NCBI GenBank assembly: GCA_021604525.1
Contig: BQJD01000011.1
Span: 57,824 to 121,823 of the forward strand
Source: a marine bacterium B5-7
Lineage (GTDB): Bacteria > Pseudomonadota > Gammaproteobacteria > Arenicellales > CAJQKF01
DNA length: 64,000 bases
Reading direction: 5' to 3'
The position numbers and the translations under genes are program-made. This document shows positions 56,525-64,000 of this stretch, piece after piece (positions within the stretch are counted from its first letter, which is position 1; every line of letters begins with the position of its first letter). Below the pieces are notes generated by a model. It did not search any database. It had not been told where the DNA came from and saw only the letters and a program-made list of their open reading frames with translations.

Positions 56525-58318
56525 ATGCCCCCACCGAAAAACAGCGAGTCGAAAGGAGGATTGTCAGAGTCCACCAATCGATCCGGCACAGCGGTGCCAA
56601 CACGTCGGTGGCTGCGACCGGCAATACAGCAAATACTCGTTCGCATATTCACCGCGGCTCTATTGGGCGGTGTAGTTGGCGTTGTTGCCACCCTTGCTGC
56701 AACCGCGTTTGTCGCGTTTGTATTGCGAACCGAAGGCAGCCTCGTCATGCCGTTGGCATTGTCCGACAATCCCCGTGATAACTGGAAGCTGGCCGCGTTA
56801 TTGATCACTGGTGGTCTCATTGTCGGTGGCATTCGCCGCTGGAATCGACCGTCTTCAATGCAGGGACCGGCCAATGCAATCGGAGCCGCTCACGGATTGC
56901 CTCGAATATTGCCGCTTGTGCCTGGATTACGTACCTTGCTTGCGACCCTGGTATCCATTGGTTGCGGTGCTTCAGTTGGTCAATATGGTCCACTCGCACA
57001 TCTCGGCGCGCTTATTGGATCACTGGGTGCGCGTTTAGGTCGCGTTAGCGTCGAGAATCGCAGTATCGGTATTGCCTGTGGCGCGGCGGCAGCCATTTCC
57101 GCTGCATTCGACGCGCCTATAGCGGGCATTATTTTCGCCCACGAAGTGATTCTTCGGCATTTTTCCCTGCGCGCCTTCGCTCCGGTAACCGTCGCATCGA
57201 GTATTGCCTACGTCCTGATACATTTTGTTATCCATCATGACCCGATTTTTGAACTCGCCGATCCGGTTTTCATCTTTGCACCGGAGATTGCACTGTTCGT
57301 GCTGATTGGTATTGCCGGTGGATTGGTTGCGGTATTGATGATGCGATCCATCTGTCTCGCCGAGCAATTGGCCAGATTGTCGCGTCTGCCGGAATGGTTA
57401 CAGCCAGCGGTGGCAGGCGCCATGCTGGCGGTAATCGCCATCTGGACACCGGGAGTACTCGGTGTAGGTCAATCGGCCTTAAGGGTCATACTCGAAGGTG
57501 GGACATCACCCTATGATCTCGGAATCTTCCTGGTGGCAAAACTGCTTGCCACAGCATTGTGTCTGGGATTCGGCTTCGTCGGTGGTGTGTTCTCCCCCGC
57601 GTTGTTGCTCGGGGTTCTGTTCGGCGCGCTATGCGGAGCGAGCTCCAACCTGTTATTCGTTGGAGTGCATAGCGATGTAGTGATCTATGCCGCCTGTGGG
57701 ATGGTCGCAGTGGTCAGTCCGGTGATTGGCGCGCCGATTACCGCGATCCTGATTGTGTTCGAACTCACTCGAAACTATGACATTACGACTGCGGCGATGC
57801 TCAGCGCGGCTTTGTCCAACCTGATCTCATACCGGATGTTTGGTCGTTCCTATTATGACTACCAGTTACTGCAAGGCGGGTATGACATTTCACTTGGCCG
57901 TGTGAAGTTAATGTTGTCAGTTCGCACCGTCGGTAATCTGGTTGATTCCAATGTCCCGACGGTGAGTGAATCTTCCCAGATCGGTGATGCAGTAAAAGAC
58001 ATGATCAAGGCATCCGTTGACGAGATTGCCGTGCTTGATAATGCCGGTCAGTACCTCGGATTACTGCGTCTTGGTGACGCGGTGGCAACCAACGCCGATA
58101 CCCCGGTAAAACAGCTTGGTAAGCTTGATGTCATGCCACTGGTTGAATCCACACCCATATGGCAGGCAATGGACTTCGCTGACAGGAGTACCATCGATCA
58201 CTTCCCGGTGGTCGATGGCAACGGCATATTTCAGGGAATGGTTTCACGTCGTGATCTGGTTGCGGCCTACCTGAGTGTCGCCAGGCAGGCGCGCCGTGAA
58301 CAACATGACCCGGTATAA
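56525..58318 (+). CDS. CLC-family chloride protein with CBS domains, lacking both gating glutamates
   Basis: A membrane CLC protein of 597 residues with ~12 membrane segments (about 40-430) and a cytoplasmic CBS pair (~460-590). The second selectivity motif, GREGP in E. coli ClcA, reads GQYGP here, so external-gate E148 is replaced by Y154. The proton glutamate E203 falls on V208 in FAHEVIL. The third motif, GGVFSPALLLG (~355), is intact. Loss of both glutamates suggests a passive anion channel rather than a Cl-/H+ exchanger. It starts 5 nt after the FAD oxidoreductase and is probably cotranscribed with it. Confidence 0.92.
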   Translation: MPPPKNSESKGGLSESTNRSGTAVPTRRWLRPAIQQILVRIFTAALLGGVVGVVATLAATAFVAFVLRTEGSLVMPLALSDNPRDNWKLAALLITGGLIVGGIRRWNRPSSMQGPANAIGAAHGLPRILPLVPGLRTLLATLVSIGCGASVGQYGPLAHLGALIGSLGARLGRVSVENRSIGIACGAAAAISAAFDAPIAGIIFAHEVILRHFSLRAFAPVTVASSIAYVLIHFVIHHDPIFELADPVFIFAPEIALFVLIGIAGGLVAVLMMRSICLAEQLARLSRLPEWLQPAVAGAMLAVIAIWTPGVLGVGQSALRVILEGGTSPYDLGIFLVAKLLATALCLGFGFVGGVFSPALLLGVLFGALCGASSNLLFVGVHSDVVIYAACGMVAVVSPVIGAPITAILIVFELTRNYDITTAAMLSAALSNLISYRMFGRSYYDYQLLQGGYDISLGRVKLMLSVRTVGNLVDSNVPTVSESSQIGDAVKDMIKASVDEIAVLDNAGQYLGLLRLGDAVATNADTPVKQLGKLDVMPLVESTPIWQAMDFADRSTIDHFPVVDGNGIFQGMVSRRDLVAAYLSVARQARREQHDPV

Positions 58319-58354
58319 CGTGACCTCGCCAGTCACACACCGACTCATGAAATA

Positions 58355-58507
58355 TCAGAACAAGGTGTAGATAAACGGTGCAACCGCCGATCCCTGGGCA
58401 AAGACGATCAGTACGCCGAGCAGTAGCAGGACCAGAATAATCGGCGCCAGCCAGAACTTTTTACGTTCGCGCATGAACGCCCACAAATCTTTGAAAAACT
58501 CTAACAT
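58355..58507 (-). CDS. DUF5989 family small membrane protein
   Basis: A 50-residue protein read on the minus strand from ATG 58507 to TGA at 58355. It begins MLEFFKDLWAFMRERKKFWL, has one membrane helix (~20-38, API..LLLLGVLIVF) and ends AQGSAVAPFIYTLF. The amphipathic, basic N terminus and the conserved QGSAVAPFIYTLF end match DUF5989, a family often found beside SxtJ-like membrane proteins and carbamoyltransferases, neither of which is seen in this window. AGGG lies ~11 nt before the start. Function unknown. Confidence 0.82.
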   Translation of the reverse strand: MLEFFKDLWAFMRERKKFWLAPIILVLLLLGVLIVFAQGSAVAPFIYTLF

Positions 58508-58540
58508 TTACTTATTACCCTGGTTACTGTAGGCCGCCTT

Positions 58541-59404
58541 TTAATCAATTTTCAATGGCGGCGCAAGTGGTTCTTCGGTTATCGGCTCCAGATTGATTTT
58601 CTGGCTCACAAGCAAGAGGGGATCGATTGCGGCACCGTTCAGATATACGCTCCAGTCGGGCAGCAGGGCGACGGTCTCGCGTTGTTTCAATATGCCGATC
58701 TCAGCATCCTTGAAAACCCAGTCTTCGCTGGATACCGAAACACGTTCAAGATTATTGAATACACTGACAACGCCTGCGCCATGATAAATCACTACCCGGC
58801 TACCGCCATAGGTCTCGTCAACCGAGATAACCTGCCCGAAGGACGGGTTGACGACCTCTGATTGCGGTGCCGGGTCGAAACCCAGACCCGGAAATGCCAA
58901 CAGAAGTCCGGTTCCCCTGAAATTCAGATAACCGTATTGCAGACGAATATCCTGATCTACCGGTAATACGAAGTCGAGGTCAGGTGGGCTTTCAGACTCT
59001 TCAAGCGGAAATTTCGGCATCTGATCCAGATTCTCCATATGCCGTTTTGCAACGGCTTCAAGATCTGAATCAGGCGGTGCCAGAACTTCATAAATCGGAC
59101 GTTGTCCGGGGCGGACCGTGAATGTGTAGCTTTCATTTCGTTCCTCGGAGTCGATGGTGTTGACGACGTAGAACCCAGGCGCCAGATCGCGATCCAGGCC
59201 AACCACTGCGACCCAGCCCTCGGGGTGGCGTTGCACCAGCACAGGATGATTGCCAAAGAATGCCATCGGTGGTTCCGTCTCACTATGACGCAACAGTACA
59301 CCGGAGATGCCCCCTGGAACCGACTCAAAATTCTCGAAGGCGGCGAGAGGCTCTGCCCATGCCGCACAGACGGCTAACATGACGACCAAAAAAGTCGAGT
59401 TCAT
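58541..59404 (-). CDS. Degenerate M23/LytM-like periplasmic protein
   Basis: A 287-residue exported protein: signal peptide ~1-22 (MNSTFLVVMLAVCAAWAEPL), an all-beta N-terminal domain, then a LytM-like region (~150-270). The fold pattern remains (GYLNFRGTGLLLAFPG, GSRVVIYHGAGVVSVFNNLERVSV, YLNGAAIDPLLLVSQ). The zinc ligands do not: the HxGxD-type motif and the HLHWE-type motif are missing. It should therefore be catalytically inactive and may regulate another amidase, as EnvC and NlpD do. Its ATG overlaps the xseA stop, a gene pair seen in other gammaproteobacteria with intact M23 enzymes. Confidence 0.78.
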   Translation of the reverse strand: MNSTFLVVMLAVCAAWAEPLAAFENFESVPGGISGVLLRHSETEPPMAFFGNHPVLVQRHPEGWVAVVGLDRDLAPGFYVVNTIDSEERNESYTFTVRPGQRPIYEVLAPPDSDLEAVAKRHMENLDQMPKFPLEESESPPDLDFVLPVDQDIRLQYGYLNFRGTGLLLAFPGLGFDPAPQSEVVNPSFGQVISVDETYGGSRVVIYHGAGVVSVFNNLERVSVSSEDWVFKDAEIGILKQRETVALLPDWSVYLNGAAIDPLLLVSQKINLEPITEEPLAPPLKID

Positions 59405-60786
59405 TGATCCTTTATCCCGACAACATCCACATCCAATGAACCGTCGGCAACACGGGCATTAATTGATTGGCCCTTGCGTGCTTTGGCAACGCTTGACACC
59501 ACATTGCGGGATTCATTGTCGGTTAAAATCGCGTAGCCCCGCGCCAGGGTATTGTTTGGATCGAGATGGGCCAACTGTCTGGCAGTCACGTCGATTCGTT
59601 GATGTGAAGATGACAGGCGCTGGTTGATCACTCCGGCCAGCCTGCGTTCGAGTTCATCCAGTCGCTGTCGTCGAATAACTATCGTCTTCAAGGGTGACGC
59701 ATGATCAAGGGATCGAAAACATTGGTCAAGGGTTCCACAAAGGTGTGCGACTCGCTGCTGCAATAATCGCACGATGGCATCGCGGGCCTGCTCAACCCGG
59801 TGGACATGGTGACGTATTTTCTCCAGCGGATGGCGGATGCGCCCCGCCAGACGGTCGATGGCTTGCATATGGGTAGTAATTCGTCGATCGATGGCACGTT
59901 CCAGACGTGTGGTCAGTTGGGTGGTTCGCGCCATGAGGACTTCGCCGGCGGTGGCAACGTGCTGTGCTGCAGCAGTTGGGGTAGCGGCACGATGGTCGGC
60001 CACGAAATCCACCAGGGTGATATCAGTTTCGTGGCCAATACCGGCGATGATCGGAATACTGCAATCAAATACCGCCCTGACCACCGATTCGTCGTTGAAT
60101 GCGGCCAAGTCCTCGAGTGAGCCACCGCCCCGGGCGATTATCAGCACATCGCATTCGGCCCGTTGCTCGGTGCGTTTCAACGCATGAACAATGGCCGATG
60201 CGGCCGCCTCGCCCTGCACAGAGACCGGGTAGATGATGACCGGTAGCCACGCCGCCCGGTGTTTCAGGGTGATGAGAATATCGCGTAAAGCTGCGCCGCC
60301 AGGCGAGGTGATAAGACCGAGTTGACGCGGGAATTCCGGCAGTGGTCGCTTGTGATGTGACTCGAATAATCCTTCGGCCTTAAGTTGCTGTTTCAATGCC
60401 TCCATGGCACGCCTCAAGTCGCCTTCTCCAGCATTTTCCATGTAGTCGACTATGAGCTGAAAATCGCCGCGGGCTTCGTACAGCGATACTCGCGCACGTA
60501 ACAACACTTTTAAACCATTCGCTGGTCTCACGGCCGAGTCTAGTCGCTTTTGACGAAACAGCGCGCAGCGAATCTGCGCTTTTTCATCCTTGAGACTAAA
60601 GTAGGCGTGACCGGAGGCCGGCGTCGACAGATTGGATATTTCACCTTCGATCCACAACTCAGGGTAGCTGTCTTCGAGCAGGTGACGAACTTCGCCAGTG
60701 AATGCGGAGACCGTGTAAATACGCCGCCCTTCGAAGGCCCCCGTTAACGTCATCGGTTTATTGGGACATGGGCAAATGCCCGGCAT
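59401..60786 (-). CDS. xseA: Exodeoxyribonuclease VII large subunit
   Basis: XseA is the catalytic subunit of exonuclease VII; its partner XseB is encoded at 30156-30410. It has 461 residues from ATG 60786, or 450 from ATG 60753. The OB-fold N terminus reads YTVSAFTGEVRHLLEDSYPELWIEGEISNLS. The catalytic domain has FPRQLGLITSPGGAALRDIL (~150-170) and RGGGSLEDLAAFNDESVVRA (~213-232), GIGHETDITL and DHRAATPTAAA. A long coiled coil follows (~290-410). It is divergent from guaB by 152 nt and overlaps the LytM-like gene by 4 nt. Confidence 0.96.
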   Translation of the reverse strand: MPGICPCPNKPMTLTGAFEGRRIYTVSAFTGEVRHLLEDSYPELWIEGEISNLSTPASGHAYFSLKDEKAQIRCALFRQKRLDSAVRPANGLKVLLRARVSLYEARGDFQLIVDYMENAGEGDLRRAMEALKQQLKAEGLFESHHKRPLPEFPRQLGLITSPGGAALRDILITLKHRAAWLPVIIYPVSVQGEAAASAIVHALKRTEQRAECDVLIIARGGGSLEDLAAFNDESVVRAVFDCSIPIIAGIGHETDITLVDFVADHRAATPTAAAQHVATAGEVLMARTTQLTTRLERAIDRRITTHMQAIDRLAGRIRHPLEKIRHHVHRVEQARDAIVRLLQQRVAHLCGTLDQCFRSLDHASPLKTIVIRRQRLDELERRLAGVINQRLSSSHQRIDVTARQLAHLDPNNTLARGYAILTDNESRNVVSSVAKARKGQSINARVADGSLDVDVVGIKDQ

Positions 60787-60903
60787 CGGCTAGTCGGATA
60801 GACGCCGGAATAAAATTTGTGGATGTTTTGCAAGAGACCTTGATCGGATTGGACGGCGTTTGGATCAGTCTGTGTGACTGACACTTCAATGGGGGCAAAT
60901 TGG

Positions 60904-62402
<1,499 letters not shown>

Positions 62403-62426
62403 GATCATTCGGTTGCCTTCTTAAAT

Positions 62427-64000
62427 ATGCAAACAAACATGCAAACCCAAACGGTTCCCGATCCGCATCAGGATCGCATTCTCATCCTCGATTTTGGTGC
62501 CCAGTACACCCAACTGATTGCGCGTACCGTTCGAAGTTTGGGCGTTTATTGCGAAATCTATTCCTGCGATGTGAGTGGCGAAGCGATTCGCGCGTTTTCA
62601 CCCAATGGCATTATTCTTTCCGGAGGGCCGGAATCTGCCCGCGACGAAGCCCGCTTAAGGCCTGATCCAATAGTCTATGAAATGGCTGTGCCGGTACTTG
62701 GCATCTGCTACGGCATGCAGGTGATGGCAGCCGATCTCGGCGGCCTTGTGGATACCGCAGCAGAACGTGAATTCGGTCATGCCGAGGTAAAGGTCCGTCA
62801 CGGTGCGCATATTCTTGGTGATCTCGCCGATCGTCACGACGACCATGGTCAGGGAATGCTGGATGTGTGGATGAGCCACGGTGACCGGGTCACCCGCTTG
62901 CCTGATGGTTTCGAGGTGATCGGTTCGAGCGACAACGCGCCACTGGCGGCAATCGCCGATATTAATCGCGGATTTTACGGGCTGCAGTTCCATCCCGAGG
63001 TAACCCATACGCGCCTCGGTCGAGATATTCTGTCACGCTTCGTCCATGAAATTTGCGTGTGCGCATCGGACTGGCTGCCGGGAAATATCATCGAGGATCA
63101 AATCCAGCGCATCCGTCAGCAGGTTGGTCGGGATAAAGTCATTCTCGGTCTGTCCGGCGGAGTGGACTCGTCTGTAGTCGCAGCGCTGTTACACCGCGCA
63201 ATCGGCGACCAGCTCACCTGTATATTCGTCGACAACGGTCTGCTCCGGCAAGACGAGGGCGACCAGGTCATGGCCACATTTGCCGAGCATCTGGGCGTCA
63301 CGGTTATTCGTGTCGACGCCGAAAACCGCTTTCTCGACGCCCTCGCTAACGTCAGTGACCCGGAACAAAAACGCAAGATAATTGGTGGTGTCTTCGTTGA
63401 TGTCTTCCAGGAACAGGCTGCACTGATCGAAGATGCGACCTGGCTGGCGCAAGGAACAATTTACCCTGATGTCATCGAGTCCGCTGGTTCCAAAACCGGC
63501 AAGGCCAAAGTGATTAAATCCCATCACAATGTGGGCGGGCTGCCGGAACGACTGCATCTCAAGCTACTTGAACCGTTGACCGAATTGTTCAAGGACGAAG
63601 TCCGGAAGATCGGTGCTGAATTAGGACTGCCGGCGGTGATGATCAATCGTCATCCGTTCCCGGGACCAGGGCTCGGGGTTCGCATTCTTGGCGAGGTTAG
63701 GAAGGAGTATGCCGATATTCTTCGCAAAGCCGATGCAATTTTCCTCGACGAATTGCATCGCCACCACCTGTATGATGAAACCAGTCAGGCGTTCGCGGTG
63801 TTCCTGCCGGTCAAGTCGGTTGGCGTCGTCGGCGACAACCGCGCCTATGAATACGTCATAGCGCTACGCGCGGTGGAAACCGTGGACTTCATGACCGCCA
63901 ACTTCAAAGCCATCCCCTTCGAGATCCTTGCGCGAATATCCAACCGAATCATCAACGAAGTACTCGGTGTCAGCAGAGTCACCTACGACATCTCCAGCAA
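62427..64000 (+). CDS. guaA: GMP synthase (glutamine-hydrolysing), 3' end missing
   Basis: GuaA aminates XMP to GMP. From ATG 62427 (ATG 62439 is an alternative) 524 codons are present and the frame runs off the right edge; only about nine residues should be missing. The class I glutaminase domain has SGGPES and the nucleophile C94 in LGICYGMQ, with FHPEVTHT later. The ATP pyrophosphatase P-loop is [14 protein letters not shown] (~238-251). The C-terminal dimer domain has [19 protein letters not shown] sequence ([15 protein letters not shown]). It pairs with guaB in the usual guaBA operon. Confidence 0.97.
   Translation, partial: MQTNMQTQTVPDPHQDRILILDFGAQYTQLIARTVRSLGVYCEIYSCDVSGEAIRAFSPNGIILSGGPESARDEARLRPDPIVYEMAVPVLGICYGMQVMAADLGGLVDTAAEREFGHAEVKVRHGAHILGDLADRHDDHGQGMLDVWMSHGDRVTRLPDGFEVIGSSDNAPLAAIADINRGFYGLQFHPEVTHTRLGRDILSRFVHEICVCASDWLPGNIIEDQIQRIRQQVGRDKVILGLSGGVDSSVVAALLHRAIGDQLTCIFVDNGLLRQDEGDQVMATFAEHLGVTVIRVDAENRFLDALANVSDPEQKRKIIGGVFVDVFQEQAALIEDATWLAQGTIYPDVIESAGSKTGKAKVIKSHHNVGGLPERLHLKLLEPLTELFKDEVRKIGAELGLPAVMINRHPFPGPGLGVRILGEVRKEYADILRKADAIFLDELHRHHLYDETSQAFAVFLPVKSVGVVGDNRAYEYVIALRAVETVDFMTANFKAIPFEILARISNRIINEVLGVSRVTYDISS

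Overview
The window is a dense, mostly housekeeping stretch of a gammaproteobacterial chromosome. The evidence is classical gammaproteobacterial synteny: fabZ-lpxA-lpxB-rnhB-dnaE-accA-tilS-pyrG-kdsA-eno-ftsB on one strand, nadB divergent from rpoE-rseA-rseB, xseB-ispA-dxs, and xseA next to guaB-guaA. It is Gram-negative (lipid A, Kdo, sigma-E and its anti-sigma factor) and respiratory (succinate dehydrogenase, periplasmic MsrPQ). I cannot assign a genus. No rRNA, tRNA, CRISPR array, transposase, integrase or plasmid gene was seen. Every protein gene reads intact, except fabZ (cut by the left edge) and guaA (cut by the right edge).

Layout. 1-13621: lipid A, DNA replication, fatty acid, nucleotide and Kdo genes, ending in eno and ftsB. 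13663-18927: ygfZ on the minus strand, then a small SDHAF4-like gene and sdhC-sdhD-sdhA-sdhB-sdhE. 18992-23295: nadB opposite rpoE-rseA-rseB. 23465-26412: a thiolase, a ROK sugar kinase and a membrane-tethered retropepsin-like protease. 26479-30410 (minus): xseB-ispA-dxs-folE2. 30592-35215: rubrerythrin, DUF3501, parE, bioA. 35404-40718: a tungsten-type aldehyde:ferredoxin oxidoreductase operon with Fe-S and FAD subunits, a MoaD-like carrier, an orphan 101-residue protein and moaA. 40928-44788: a 1286-residue FAD/Fe-S oxidoreductase of the DUF3683 type. 44818-47383 (minus): msrP-msrQ-moeB. 47572-51198: GNAT acetyltransferase, 3-hydroxyisobutyrate dehydrogenase-like protein, Nudix hydrolase, amidase. 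51478-58318: fused indolepyruvate ferredoxin oxidoreductase, FAD amine oxidase-like protein, and a CLC chloride protein with CBS domains. 58355-60786 (minus): a 50-residue DUF5989 membrane protein, a degenerate LytM-like protein and xseA. 60939-64000: guaB and guaA.

How the parts fit. The AOR operon carries its own cofactor genes (MoaD-like, MoaA). MoeB sits with the molybdenum enzyme MsrP, so pterin-cofactor chemistry recurs between 35 and 47 kb. Indolepyruvate ferredoxin oxidoreductase and AOR could act on successive products of aromatic amino acid breakdown, although they are separate transcription units. The SDH operon looks closer to the mitochondrial/alphaproteobacterial type and carries both flavinylation/assembly factors (SdhE and an SDHAF4 homologue).

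The points most worth a second look are: the CLC protein, which lacks both gating/proton glutamates; the AOR operon with its orphan protein and a compositional shift; a perfect 14-bp inverted repeat inside the rseB signal-peptide codons; a likely leaderless guaB transcript; the palindrome over the rubrerythrin promoter; the catalytically dead LytM-like protein; and the small DUF5989 gene. I did not find a convincing wholly new multi-gene system.
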